A program made the position numbers and the translations under genes. From Rotaria sordida (Eukaryota; Rotifera; Eurotatoria; Philodinida; Philodinidae), in assembly GCA_905250125.1 (NCBI GenBank), contig CAJNOL010001418.1, positions 1 through 64,000 of the forward strand: a stretch of DNA of 64,000 bases, in the 5' to 3' direction. Shown here in pieces: positions 1 through 12,096 of this stretch (within the stretch, counting starts at the first letter, position 1; each line of letters opens with the position of its first letter). The notes below the pieces were generated by a model. The model had not been told where the DNA came from. It worked only from the letters and a program-made list of their open reading frames with translations, and made no database searches.

Positions 1-1207
1 TTTTTTTTCGTTTTCAATTGTGTTACAGTGATGTTGCACGCATATATATTCTCTATCTTCTTGTGATCCTCTTTCGTCTTCCTTTAATCTCCGTTGGTAT
101 CTTCTTTTCTTTCTTTCTTCACATACATATTATAGATGTTTTCGTCTGTTTTTGTCTTTTACATAATAAAATTCGTGCATGAACATCAGCACATATAAAA
201 ATGCACAAATCAACAAAAAAGAATAAGAATTAAAAAGGGAACAAAGCTAGGAGAAATAGCATGATAAGATTTAAAGGAGAAATGAGGTTTAAGTTAATAT
301 ATAATTTACAATAAATTATTTTTGTATAATGGAGGTATAAAATCAAATTTCTATATACAAGTTAAAAATATAATATTGAGTAGAACATCAAACATTGCGA
401 ATGAATTAATAAATAGTCAATATAATTGTTAACTTTTTTACATAACTCAAGCAAAATTAACTTTGTTTTTTGAAAAAATATGTATGAATAATTTCATTTA
501 AATTGTATAATATTTAATAATTAACTTGAATCATACATCTATCAGAAGCTGAAGTTTTGATGTTGTAAAATTTATTTCTGTGATAAATATTTTAATTGAA
601 TAAAGTATATTTGCCGATTAATTAAAACTTAATATTTAATTCAAAGTTTTACCTGTAATTTTTATAATATTCGAGTTAAAAAGGAATAATAAAGTTGAAT
701 TTTAATATGTATTGATTGGAATAAAAAATACTTAACATCATGTTGATTGATTTTTCAACGTTAATATCAAAATAAATTATATTATTATATATTTAATTAT
801 TTAATCTATTAAATATATATAGATTTACTTGTATAATAACTACAATATCAATTTTAATTCTATTATATTACAGCCGTATTTTAATAGAATTAATATTTGA
901 TCTCCAAATAATTCATCAATTATATACTTATATTATGGCCATCCTTGATTTGTCTTTCAAGATATAAGGTACTTCAAACTACTATACGGGTTTATATTAT
1001 CTTTAATAATTAATCAAGTAGATCGAATATTAATAAGTCTAATAATTACAGAAATATTTATCAATCCTTTCCAATATTAAGTAGGAATTGATAAGTCATA
1101 ACTAGTGTAATAATAATTTATAATAATATTTAATAACTATGAAATAAAATGGAACTTTTCAGGAATTGATATTAATTATTTTTAATTTCATAGAAGAGGT
1201 AGTCTAT
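1..1207. other. AT-rich intergenic DNA, no gene seen
   Basis: Very AT-rich sequence with stop codons in all frames. I see no conserved protein segment, tRNA-like structure or clear repeat. The first 180 bases are pyrimidine-rich on the plus strand. Confidence 0.6.
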
Positions 1208-1537
1208 ATGCACGACGGAGCACCGGCTCATTACACTCAATCTGTCCGACACTTTCTGGACAAAACATTTCCTGATAGGTGAATTGGTCGACGTGGATGC
1301 ATCAACTGGCCGCCACGATCTCCAGATCTCACACCAACTGACTTTTTTTTATGGGCTGTCGTCAACGAACATGTATACGCGACGAAACCTCAAAGTCTTC
1401 AAGCACTAAAAGATGCGATACTTACTGAAATACGAAGTTTACCAATAAAATTTTGTCAAAGCCCTTGCTACTCAGTACCTGAGAGACTGCAACTTTGTAA
1501 AGACTTAGGTGGTAAACATATTGAACAATTTCTCTGA
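1208..1537 (+). pseudogene. C-terminal remnant of a mariner/IS630-type transposase
   Basis: The reading frame keeps the C-terminal half of a DDE transposase of the Tc1/mariner group. It starts MHDGAPAH, which carries a catalytic Asp. It continues through WPPRSPDLTPTDFFLW, which carries the last Asp of the triad, then VYATKP and a closing LGGKHIEQFL before TGA at 1535-1537. An in-frame TGA at 1280-1282 stands where relatives have Trp, just before IGRRG. The N-terminal DNA-binding part and first catalytic Asp are missing upstream, so the protein would be dead even without the stop. The matching 3' terminal repeat lies about 280 bases downstream. Family assignment is firm; the exact lineage (mariner versus other IS630 relatives) is not. 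Confidence 0.88.
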
Positions 1538-1813
1538 AGAACTTCATAATAAGAACACTCTACAAAGACATACTTTTGCACGCATTTTTTTCTTAGTTGA
1601 AACTTCTAATAAAAGTTTTATTGGAACTCACAAGTTTTTTCTTCTTGTTAGTCGTTCTGTATTTGAACGCTTTTAGATTGTTTACTACATTTACATATCG
1701 TTCATATGCCCAATCTTTTATTTATCACATCTAGTATATGTGGTATAAATATCAGGCGTAAGCAACAATCTATAAGATAGAAATCGAAAAAAAAAAGACT
1801 ATTTTTCCTTACT

Positions 1814-1832
1814 TTTGGGCCACCCGGTATAT
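1814..1832 (+). repeat. Likely 3' terminal inverted repeat of the mariner-type element
   Basis: The stretch TTTTGGGCCACCCGGTAT is typical of mariner-type element ends and lies next to a TA dinucleotide. I find no matching 5' end upstream of the transposase remnant, so the element appears truncated on its left. Confidence 0.5.
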
Positions 1833-2485
1833 CTCGAACTATCTAACGGTGATTTTTAACTAATAGGTGAGCATCGATCAGATTAGAAAGACTTAAAAGG
1901 GTTGACGCTCGTTGATGTTCGTTTCAGGGTTATGTTCATTCTGCTAATTTTTCACCACCTGAACAAGATAATTACAGAAACACTTAAGAATCGTATTTCG
2001 TCCTAAAAGTTCATGCATATGTAAATCTATTGTTCCTTAGAAAATATAAAGAGTTTCAACAAAGATGAATGCTTTTATTTCAAATGGATCAAATTTTAGT
2101 GAAACTTTAGTTTCCTAATCTTCTTATGAAGTAAAAGTGAGATTTTATATTCTTATATCTTAAAAAAGAAACATTCATTTTAACTGAACTTTTAGTATTC
2201 TCTAGGAATCGTTCCGCCTATATAATGGTTACATTTTCTGATTGTAATACAATCATTTAATTCTCTGACCAGTGAAATTAGGAAAGTGATGAACAAACGT
2301 CTTGTTCATATATTATCATTAATAATTTCCTTCACCTCTTACCCGATAAAATGCTAATGGATATTCTAACTTTCACTTTCTTTTTATAATAACGGATGGG
2401 ACAGATTAGATAAGTATTTTTTTATTTCTTGAATATCTCAGGAACTTTTAATCCGATCGAGCTGAACTTATTTTTATTACTCAGG
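1833..2485. other. Intergenic DNA, no gene seen
   Basis: AT-rich sequence with no recognizable coding segment. It leads into the large palindrome that begins near 2486. Confidence 0.5.
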
Positions 2486-3197
2486 GCATATCAAAAGTCT
2501 TTACGGTCCTATATGAATTTCTTATAGAATAGTTGAAGAAATTTTCTTTTTTTTATAGACTGATAGTAAAAACAAAGGTCTACATTTCTACACAATTTGA
2601 TCATTATTCATCTAATATCATAATAATAAAATTTGTATGAGAACTATTTTTCTGTGAATTTAACTAATGGATGAGACAGATTAAATATTTCGATCAGTTA
2701 ATACGTTGTGTTAAAAAAGAAAATATCCAAGCACAATATGCAGCGTGAAAATCTCTACAATCTACGAAGTAAAGCTTATTTGAATTGTTTACTTCTTGTT
2801 TTGAAAAAAAAGTAAAATCCAGTGCGACCAATTTTTGCTGCCTCGAAAAAAGAATTTTTTCTATACGAAGAGAAATTCCTTTTTTCTTATTTCATATATA
2901 AAATAAACTGTTCTTTATAAATTGTAGAGGTTTTCACGCTGCATATTGTGCTTGGATATTTTCCTTTTTAACACAACGTATTAACTGATCGAAATATTTA
3001 ATCTGTCTCATCCATTAGTTAAGTTCACAGAAAAATAGTTCTCATACAAATTTTATTATTATGATATTAGATGAATAATGATCAAATTGTGTAGAAATGT
3101 AGACCTTTGTTTTTACTATCAGTCTATAAAAAAAGAAAATTTCTTCAACCATTCGATAAGAAATTCATATAGGACCGTAAAAAGACTTTTGATATGC
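2486..3197. repeat. Large inverted repeat (fold-back/MITE-like), arms about 280 bp
   Basis: The left arm (about 2486-2770) and right arm (about 2925-3197) are nearly perfect reverse complements, with about 155 bp between them. The outer ends read GCATATCAAAAGTC and GACTTTTGATATGC. No ORF of note lies inside. A diverged single-arm relative sits at 10031-10151, so this is a dispersed family rather than a one-off palindrome. Near-identical arms suggest recent arrival or continuing gene conversion between arms. Confidence 0.85.
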
Positions 3198-4088
3198 ACT
3201 GATTAGATCTGACTGAACTCACAAAACATCTTCTATGTGATAAAATTTAGTCATTATTCGGGAATTTATCGCATAGGAATTATACGTTAAAAACTTCCAT
3301 TCGTTTGTAGTCAGTTGAAAAATCAAGAATCCTCTTATGCTCTATATTTTTCTTAGTCCAACCATTTTGTCATGCATTGTCAGTTAAATTACTGTTCTTT
3401 TTTTTCCAAAATAGGATATCGCTACAAAATAATTCAAGATAATAAAACAATCGTTATCGAAATATACATAGATTCAGTTTCTGGGTTTATATACTCATTA
3501 TATGAATAAAGTGTTGTCCACTTGGTCACTACTAACGAGGAAACTATCGAACTGATCTATCGCTTCCGACACCATCGTTTTATCATAAGTAGATATCAAT
3601 AAGACTAAGAGAAGTTCAAATCGTTATGTCTATGAAACTTTCATCCACACATATAATCAAATGAAGCTCTTGTTTGACATGAGGCAGAAAAAAGTCATCT
3701 TATTGATAATGTACTCTCATAAGATAATTTTTTTCAATCGTTCGAGAAAGAAATTGAAATGAGAGATGCTCTCATGCACATTCATTTATTCTTCATGCAT
3801 TTAGTTAGAATTTGATACGATTTTTCCTAGATTCTTATTCAATAAATTCAACAGAATAAAAGTCATATCAACTTAAGACAATCAAAGATCAGTCACACAA
3901 GTGAGCTGAGTCACTTCATGATTAATTATCGAAAAAAAATGAGACAAAAGCATTATTTTATTCGTCAAGCAATATCACACGAATAACACTAATGGATATG
4001 ATCTGGAATAAAAAGATGTCATCTTCCAATAGAGTTTCTGGTGAACAATTATTCTAAAATGGTGTACACATTAGCATGTTCTTGTTTT
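3198..4088. other. Intergenic DNA downstream of the DOMON gene
   Basis: No gene is recognized here. It holds the 3' flank of the minus-strand DOMON gene. I could not single out a polyadenylation signal among the many AT-rich candidates. Confidence 0.5.
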
Positions 4089-5088
4089 CTAAGCCTTCCA
4101 CAAAGGGAATCTGTGTGTAATGCGACGATTTTCATGATATGTTATGTCAGGATTGGGATCGATGAGTCCGTATGCAAATAGGACAACATTTATTCCTGGC
4201 TGGAAAAAAAAAGTAGACGAAAAAGTGTTGAACATGGAAAGGATAGATATTACTTTAATAGGAATATCCATCGAGTCTTTTGTATCCAATGAACGTTTGA
4301 ATTGAATGGCTGTCCAGTTATTTTCTTCTCGACCTTGCAAACCAAACCAATCTTGTGTTGTTGAATCTTTGACTGGTTGTGTAAAGCCAACAGCATGTCG
4401 ATCCTGGTTTTTTTTTACAAAAATAATGTATTAGATCGTTTTGAACCATAACTAGATTTACCTCAAAATGCACATTTCCACTTGCATCAATCCAACCAAT
4501 ACCCATGTCTGCATCTTCACTGACTCCATTATCTAGAAAAAAGATAAACCAAGAAACTCATGTTTTCTCTGTAGGATATCTTTCTCTTATCACTTTTTTC
4601 ATTTCATGTCAATGTTGACAGATCAGAGATACATACAGAACTCAACAATATTTGACTGTTCTGGGTTGAAAAATATTAGTTACATAACTCATAAAAGTAA
4701 ATTCAGAGATATGAGAAACTGATTATTTTTATTTTCTATTTCGAATGCAAGCTTTCAGCGTTCGTTAACAAAACATTGATCTGTATCAAAGATAAGATAA
4801 ATGCAAGATCTTACCTAGTGCAATACCAAGCCCAATCCATCCTGTCGTTTTGACATGTAATTCAAATGTAATCTCCTTGTTGACTTCATTCACTGTCCAC
4901 CATAACTCAGCAATATTATCAATGAGTTCAGTTACATTTCGATATGTTGAAAACTGACGAAGGGGACTCGATATACATTGAATATTAGTTGCAATTTGGA
5001 GTAAAACCACTATCGTCAGGAAAAATGAATTCTGAATAAATGAAAAACTGAAATATTAGTATTGATGGTATATTCAACCTACCATCAT
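4089..5088 (-). CDS. Secreted single DOMON-domain protein (five exons)
   Basis: Exons on the minus strand are 5083-5088, 4815-5031, 4462-4532, 4254-4403 and 4089-4199. All junctions are GT/AG and in phase, giving 184 residues. The N-terminus MMNSFFLTIVVLLQIATNIQ is a typical signal peptide. The remainder is one DOMON domain as found at the N-terminus of dopamine beta-hydroxylase/MOXD1 relatives. Visible marks are ELWWTVN, then a strand ending GWIGLGIA, DMGIGWID, DRHAVGF, the stretch FKRSLDT, and the closing VVLFAYG and DITYHE. DOMON domains bind heme or sugars, or act as adhesion or redox modules outside the cell. The copper-monooxygenase domains of MOXD1 are absent, as is any membrane anchor. 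The third junction carries a 282-bp intron; the others are 51-58 bp. The six-base first exon is unusual. A start at the second ATG would change only one residue. Confidence 0.88.
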
Positions 5089-5885
5089 TGTTGTGTCTCG
5101 AGTGTCTGAAATATGCTTCTCTGATTATATCGATGAGAAGATTAAAAAAGATAAATAATGGATTATCGAACTATTGATCTAGTTAACATTATCAGATCGT
5201 TTGTACTATGACATTTTTTCGATAACAACAAAGACAACTACAAAACAAAAAATGTTAAAATCAATATGATAAGAAAGAGGCATTTTAAAAAAGCAAAGGT
5301 TATCTTTTGTATTATCAATGTTGTGACATAGTTTATTCTTTGATTACTGTCAAATACTCGAAAAAGGTTTTTACTTGATCTGAATACTCATTCGATGACT
5401 GATCTGAAACAAATAGTGAGAAAAATATTGATGTTAAAATCTCAATTATATTCTCTCGGAGTGATCATCAATTTATTTTCGTTTTGGTTGTCAGTTAGAA
5501 AACGATAAAATATTATATGTCATCACCAACGATGATACAAGAGGAGTAGACTGTTGACAGAATATATATGTTTTATAATTTGACTTATTCATCTCTTACT
5601 TCATGTCAACGCTCTACTCCAACCGCATAAATTCGATGATATTTCCCATTGTTCTATCATCAGTGTTCTTTGATTGAATCAGCTAAACTCCAAATCTCGA
5701 AAATCTTAGTCACGTTTTTCAGGCAACTTGATTGTCACTCTTAAAGATGAAACTTCGAAAACAAATCTAATAACTCGAAATACTGAAATTAGTAAATGAT
5801 CGTATAAACAATTCGATTTTTACGGAACCATTGAAGTAGGAAAAATAGATGTGTCAGCCAGATCGACACATATTCATGCTCTTGA
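5089..5885. other. Upstream region of the DOMON gene, no gene seen
   Basis: This should contain the DOMON promoter on its left side. I see no recognizable motif and no coding segment. Confidence 0.45.
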
Positions 5886-6275
5886 TGTCAATTTGATGGT
5901 AACCATTCTTTCGTTCAAAGTCGAACGTTTGCAGTGTCACGTCTAGATCACCTTGATAAGGATGATCGATTGGTACGAATCAGTTGATTTTCTTCATGTA
6001 GTCATAATAGTGATACACTTATCGATGATATGAATGCATTGATAGAGACCGATTATTCGGAATAATATTTTCCCGAGATTGTTAGTGAAAAAGATGAACA
6101 AACAAGATCGAAAATACCTCATTTTGAACTGATCAGACTATTGACACATACTTGGGCCATTCATCATGCTTTTCGACATATCAATCCAAAAGGAAAATAT
6201 GAACAAGTAGCAACATGTTCATATGAAACTTGTATCGATTATATCTTTTTACGTCCACTATCTAACGATCAGTAG
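5886..6275 (+). pseudogene. Relic resembling an endonuclease/exonuclease/phosphatase domain
   Basis: One frame is coherent across 130 codons except for two stops, TGA after LVRIS and TAA after DYSE. The second half contains HTWAIHHAFRHINPKG and a later CIDYIFLRPL. This order (W followed by AFR and NP, then a T/S-rich strand and an (R)IDYIF motif) is how the C-terminal half of endonuclease/exonuclease/phosphatase folds often reads. That includes the APE-type endonucleases of LINE retrotransposons. The general Arg before IDYIF is Cys here. No reverse transcriptase is seen next to it. It could equally derive from a host enzyme of the same fold. The relic ends just before the composite repeat at 6.4 kb. 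Confidence 0.35.
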
Positions 6276-6412
6276 GCATTTACAAAATGCATCATTCTAC
6301 ATATTCATCAAGCGATTGATCATCGTGGGTGTGGGTAAAGGTGCTAGGATTATCATTCCTAAGATGCCTACACACCCAACTCATACCCTGAGTAACTATT
6401 TATTTAAATAAA

Positions 6413-7000
6413 TGAAGTTTTTCATTTAGATTCTTCTCAACATCAAAATGAACAGTAAGCATTGATTTAAATAAATAAATTTTTCTTTGTTTTTGTTTAG
6501 ATCAATCTCGACAACAAAAGGAAAGGTAAGTATTATTTTAGAAAAAAACAAAACAATTTTTATTTTTTACAGCTGCCGCAAATGGTATGAAATGACGCTG
6601 ATTAGCTTAGCCGAATGTTCTAATTTTTTTTTTTATGATACTATGGAGTACTATAACTGATTAAAAAATTATATTTATCTCATACACTATAGAAACAATC
6701 TGATAAAAAAAGAATTGACCATCCGGTCAGACTAATCAGCTCCATATATATATAACGCATTATAAAATAAAAAGTTGATCAGTCAACCATTGATGCTGCA
6801 GATAATATCCGATTTACCTAGAGAAATCTTATAGAATTTCATCAGATCCTGTAATTTTCGACATTTTCCGATTGATGACTTCGATACCAAGGACTCCGAC
6901 AATTTTCGACGGAACCCTGTCGAAAATTATCGGATCACCCGTCGGAATTAATAGGATTCGACGAGATCCGAGTCCAGGATTTCTCGTCCTGAGCATTTTA
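6413..7000 (+). repeat. Composite repeat, copy 1: two 25-nt splice-flanked cores, hairpin, TCGGA-rich tail
   Basis: Two cores of exactly 25 nt (6430-6454 and 6501-6525) are each preceded by a polypyrimidine tract plus TTTAG and followed by GTAAGC or GTAAGT. A further acceptor (TTTTTTACAG) ends at 6572. It is followed by a segment containing CTGATTAG, an imperfect hairpin (about 6595-6730) and a patch rich in GTCGGA/TCGGATC words (about 6840-6985). The same order of parts occurs in the opposite orientation at 42360-43330. This is therefore one dispersed composite element. Confidence 0.75.
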
Positions 7001-9518
7001 AAATTGAATCATTGAATATAAAATAAACATAAAAGGAATTATTTAATAATTTCTCTGAAAATTGTTTATTTGAATTGATATAACGTAAATATGTTGATTA
7101 TATAGATTTGTAAAGATAGTGCTAACCTATTAATTATAGTTAAGATCGTTTTAGTGAATATTTGATTAAGGATTTGTTAATATACCGATGAATAATGAAG
7201 ATAAATAATCTTGAAGATAAGCTGAATGATTGATAGAATATGGTTAAAGTTTGATTTGAAAAGAATTTTTCTTTCTTTGAATATATTCTATTATTGAATA
7301 AACTCGTTCTTATTTTTACAAATGATTATTTTCAAATAATTTTATGTCAACAAAAAAAATAAAACGATTCTTTTCAGATGAAATATTCTGAATACGCAAC
7401 CGGTTATTCGACCTATCTATAAGTAGGCTTTTCATATCGAAATTCTTTTCTTTTTTTTTGATTAATCGATATATAAACAAATCTGGATCGAAAATTCTCT
7501 AAAAAGATCGTAATTTGTCTCGAAAGGTTAATTGAGAATAATTATTGAATAGATATTCTAGTTTTATCGATAGATAATTGTCATTCAAAGATGAATTAAA
7601 AAAGTAGCTACCAGTTCGAATCATTCTCTCCTTAGAAAACAAAATCTTCCCTCTTCTTGTTTCTTCATAAGAATTGTTCATCTTGATCACATTTCTTTCA
7701 CAGATAAATAATCAAATAATGAATTTAATTAGAAAAAAATCGTCTTTTGTTTTTTTCCTAATAAAATCGAGATAAGTAAAAAAACCAGGAGAAATTGAAA
7801 AGGTGAAGACGAAGATAAACTTCGAAGTGTGTAATCGAGGAATTTCTGGTTGAAATATTCTTGGAAAAAGTGATCTTGTTTATGTTAAAAGAGATTTTTT
7901 ATAATTAATATCAATAATTGATTGTTGATCTGTTTCTCGAACGCCTTTAGAGAACATTTGTAGTTTCAGAACATTTTTTGAGACCAAAACGCATACAAAC
8001 GCGTTGGCACGCATTCATATCACTTTACGCCTCTGATCACGTTTAATTATTAAAATAAACTATCTCTCTTCTAGTGAACGCTATCTAGTTGATAGGATCA
8101 ATAAAACGCGTTTTACAGGATGTTTCTGTCAATGCATCGAATTTGCCGAAATGCGTTCGGATGCATTAGTTTTCGAAACGAAGTTAGATATATAGTTATA
8201 TAGTGAGTTTAGTTAGTGCTGATAATTATTTTAAAAAAGAAGTTCTGCCTCTACGAAAATGTGTCCATGAGTTCAGCGTGCCGTATCTTCGTTGGAATGT
8301 TGTTGTGACTGAAGTAAATACTGTGTCTCATTATATTAGGTTTAGAAGAGAAAATAGTGGCTGAAAACAAAATATTACTTTTTAATCCATTTAGCTCTAC
8401 GTATGGGCTTTTCTTTAATTTAATTGAACAAGAATAATAAGCCGAAGGATACGTCTACGAATGATTCCTTATCACACATATCTCAACAAGCCATGTATTC
8501 ATGCTTGAACTTCTAAACCGTTCCTCAACGTCTATATACTATACATATTGGCGCGTTTGAACCCATCTACAATGCAACTTTTCGAGGGTCTGAACGGGTA
8601 CGACGCGAATAAACACATCTTCTCTCGTTTCAGCTCTACAACATAACAGCTAGTTTATATCTATACGCGCGTTTGAACGCGTTAAAAAACCAAAACGTGT
8701 GGAAACTCGATCATCCTGAAAAACATATTTATACGCGTTTTTTGAATTTTGTATGTTACGACACTGTTATAAGATACACTTGTTTATTTTATTCTCACAA
8801 AAAAATCAAAAAATAACTATTACTATGTGCCGGAATTGAATCGGATTCTAGCATTCAGACTGCATCGCTATTATTAAAATACAAACCAAGTTAGGTTTGA
8901 ATTAAAAGATTAGTTATATATAGCAGTAGTCGTATCATAATTGATTGCTACTTGCACATCCTTTATTGAAAATATTTAATTGTTGTCAAAACTCTATGGC
9001 TTGTTCTATATTATTTCTAAAATGCTTAGGGATGCGCAGACGATAGGTTATAATCTTATAGTTTTTGTAAACTTCATCGTTTTTTCCTAAACAAACAAAT
9101 AAATTCTTTGAATATACTACTTTTGTTACCAACTGTTTCAGTTTATCTCAATTTCTCAAATGCTTTCTCAAATATGAATGTTGGTTTATCTTTATTGTTC
9201 TATATAATAAAAAAATGAATGAAAATAAAAACTTTTAGATTTATAATATAAAGATAAATAAATTAAAAAATTTTATTACTTACAAAAATAAAGATAAGTA
9301 ATTATTTTTAATTTATGCTTATAAGAAAAAGATAAATGAATATTTTATTCATAAAAATAAAGAAAGTTAAATAACATAAGATAGATTATTTTTTGAATAA
9401 AAATCCAAAATATATTATTTTCCCCAGATACCCAAAACCACTTTAATGTCATAATTACACAAAAGTACATAGACAAGATTTTTTCTACATATTGTTAATT
9501 CAAGAATGGAAATAGCTA
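7001..9518. other. Gene-free DNA with a GCGTT-rich repeat patch and AT-rich tandem tract
   Basis: No coding segment is recognized. About 7975-8745 is dotted with ACGCGTT/AACGCG words. It carries loosely inverted ends (AAAACGCGTTTTACAGGATG near 8104, and the reversed order near 8710-8740), so it may be an old fold-back element. About 9200-9390 is a degenerate tandem of AATAAAGATAAATAA-like units. Confidence 0.4.
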
Positions 9519-9909
9519 GAGAGCTCCGATTTTCATCGTTCGAAAGAGGAGATAAAGATGCATCAAATCATACATTACAGACTTTTTTGACATGAATTAT
9601 TTAAGTTTTTTAATAGGCTTTTTTCAAAGCAAATCTATCCTCTCAGGTGTTTACAGTGAATTCTTAATTATTACCTGTGTATTAAAACCGCTAATGAGAG
9701 ACCTAAAAACCTGTGCAAGATTCAAATGTTTAGAATTGATCACTCGGAAGTTATAGGTATATTAGTCGAAGCTATAAGCAATTTTTCTGGCAATTTCCAT
9801 ACTTAGAAAATTGATTAAACAAAGTTCAGACAACATGTTAGAAATAAATATAATATGCGGTTGGACGCACCTTCGTCTCCTTTTTCGAAAGATGAAAATC
9901 GTATCTCTC
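9519..9909. repeat. Short inverted repeat pair
   Basis: About 40 bp at 9519-9558 (AGAGAGCTCCGATTTTCATC...) is the diverged reverse complement of 9870-9909 (...GATGAAAATCGTATCTCTCT). The roughly 310 bp between contains no convincing gene. Confidence 0.5.
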
Positions 9910-10030
9910 TCCCTTGTTTTTATCAAAAGTTATACAAAAAATATCCACGAAATAGACATTAGTATTATTGTTATATTTGAGAAAAAAACAGGTCTTATCG
10001 AAATTTTATTATTAGGATACTAGTTGAAAT

Positions 10031-10151
10031 ATGATCAAATAGTATAGAAAAATAGAGCATCGTTTTCTCTATCACTATATAAAAAAAAAGAAAACTTCTT
10101 CAAGATTCTTATACGAAAATAAGATAATACCGTCACTACTTTTGATATGCC
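10031..10151. repeat. Diverged single arm of the 2.5-3.2 kb palindrome family
   Basis: This aligns by eye with the right arm at about 3075-3197. Shared landmarks in order are ATGATCAAAT, a block of TATAAAAAAA with GAAAA, CTTCTTCAA, ACCGT and the terminal CTTTTGATATGC. Confidence 0.6.
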
Positions 10152-10294
10152 ATAAGTATTGCGTCTACACACATTTTTTAAGCTTTCGCATTTGACTGGG
10201 GAGTCATATTAGAGAAGAACTATATTCTTTCGTTTTTTTCTCGTTCTTCGTCAATCATCACGTATTTTCTTTTTTCCTTTATGATGATAGCTAC

Positions 10295-10600
10295 GATGTT
10301 AGTTTTCTTTCATCGGTTTACGAGTCTCGAATATATGAGAGAGAAAAAGAAAACAAAACACTGGTTTACAATAGTTGCTTCCACTGGTATATGTTCGCTA
10401 GCACAGTTGATTGTGTGCATCCATAATATATAGAAGCACACGTCATTGCTCGTCCTTGACTAACTATTATTAATGTTTATGTCAGTTTTCTTTCGTCTAT
10501 TTTTGACCGTCGAATAGATGAGAAAGGGGAAAGAAACAAAAACATCATTTTATAATAGTTGTTCTCATTGATATATGCATTGTAGAAAGTGGTATCCATA
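10295..10600. repeat. Two direct copies of an approximately 185-bp unit
   Basis: Copy one (10295-10420) and copy two (10480-10600) share CAGTTTTCTTTC/TAGTTTTCTTTC, a TCGAATA-ATGAGA block, AAGAAA-CAAAA and then ATAGTTG and ATATATG. The copies are clearly diverged. Confidence 0.5.
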
Positions 10601-11576
10601 TTATAAGACCGTAGATCTGTTTAAAGTCTGATTTAGATGCGAGTAAGACAAAAGATAGATCTTTTTCATTATTCTGACAGAATATATAATCATTTCGAAA
10701 TTGATTCTTAGAATAACTCTAATGAAATAGGATTTTCTTTTCTTTTAGATAATCTCCTTCGAGTTTATTTCTTTTCATCTTCGATTAGAATTTAGATTTA
10801 CAAGTCAATTTAATATATAAGGAAACATATATTATCAAAGTGCCTTATAAGATGTTGAATCTTATCTCAATTGAAACATATTGATTTTCTAATTAAAATA
10901 TAAAATTATCAAGCAGAAGTAAGAAAAATATGTTCTCTAATTTGCTTTGTTTTTATTATAAACTTAGTTTTTGATTTCATCCTTTAAGTTTTAATAATAT
11001 CCCTATCCCACAAATGTTCCAATGCCGTCAAATATTATTGAAACCAAAGATTAAACAAATAAAATATGACTATTTCCTACTGTCTTACATTATTGGACAA
11101 ATATTTTTTCTAACAGTAATAACGCGTGAGTATTTCTTGCTTATTAATTTGCTGTTATATCTTGTAGGTAAGACACCAATTTCATAGTAATGATAATTTT
11201 ATATGAAAATGTTAACGAACATAACTTATTTTGAAGACAGGTGTTTTCATTTTATTTTAATGTTGTTTTTTTTCGTCCGATTTAGCACAATCTAACTGAT
11301 CACTATCTTATGACTAATATATTAATTGTGTCTTTTTCGAAATTGTAACTGTTCCTCTTTTAGGTTTTTGTTAAGTTATTTTTGATGACTGATCTTATTG
11401 TTTGAATATTAAAAAATCTATAACCTATACCATTTTTTTGGCTTTATATTGTATTATGTTATATATTCTTTTTTTCTAGATTATATTAGCATAACAATTA
11501 TCTATGCTACCGTTAACTTAAACAACTTTCTCATTTAATGGTTATTTAGTTGATCTACTAGTTACTTGTTCAATAA

Positions 11577-11790
11577 CTGAATGCATTTTCATATGAACCG
11601 TATGTATAAATAAAATAGTTTGGATAATATAATGTTCTATTTTTTCTTTTCATCAAATTCGTTTTTTTTTCTATAAGATATTAAGCTAAGTTCGACAAAA
11701 AATAGAATTGATGAAAAGAGGAAACAGTTAACTATTTCATCAAAAATATTTTCTTCACACATACGGTTCACATCACAGTGCATTGATTTC
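11577..11790. repeat. Imperfect inverted repeat
   Basis: The two halves share GAACCGTATGT and a CTTTTCATCAA block in opposite orientation, around a centre near 11680. The region from 10601 to 12096 otherwise shows no gene. Confidence 0.45.
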
Positions 11791-12096
11791 TAAAATAAGT
11801 AGATCGTAAATCAGTTAGAATGTCTAGGAAAGAGAAATCCTAGATATTTCACTCATTGCCGTAGATCATTCAATCGAACACGTTCAAAACATGTCAATAT
11901 TTTAAATCGGTTAACTGTTGAGACATGAACAGTCTAACTTAGATGTGTCTTCCAATATGGAGACGTTAACTAAAGTTTCTTATTTTATCGGACGAACAGT
12001 CTTGTCTATATACGTTATGTGTCTTGTTATTTTAGATTGTGTTCGCATTCACATAAGATAAAAGAAGATAGCACTACCTGGGCCAGATCAACCATC

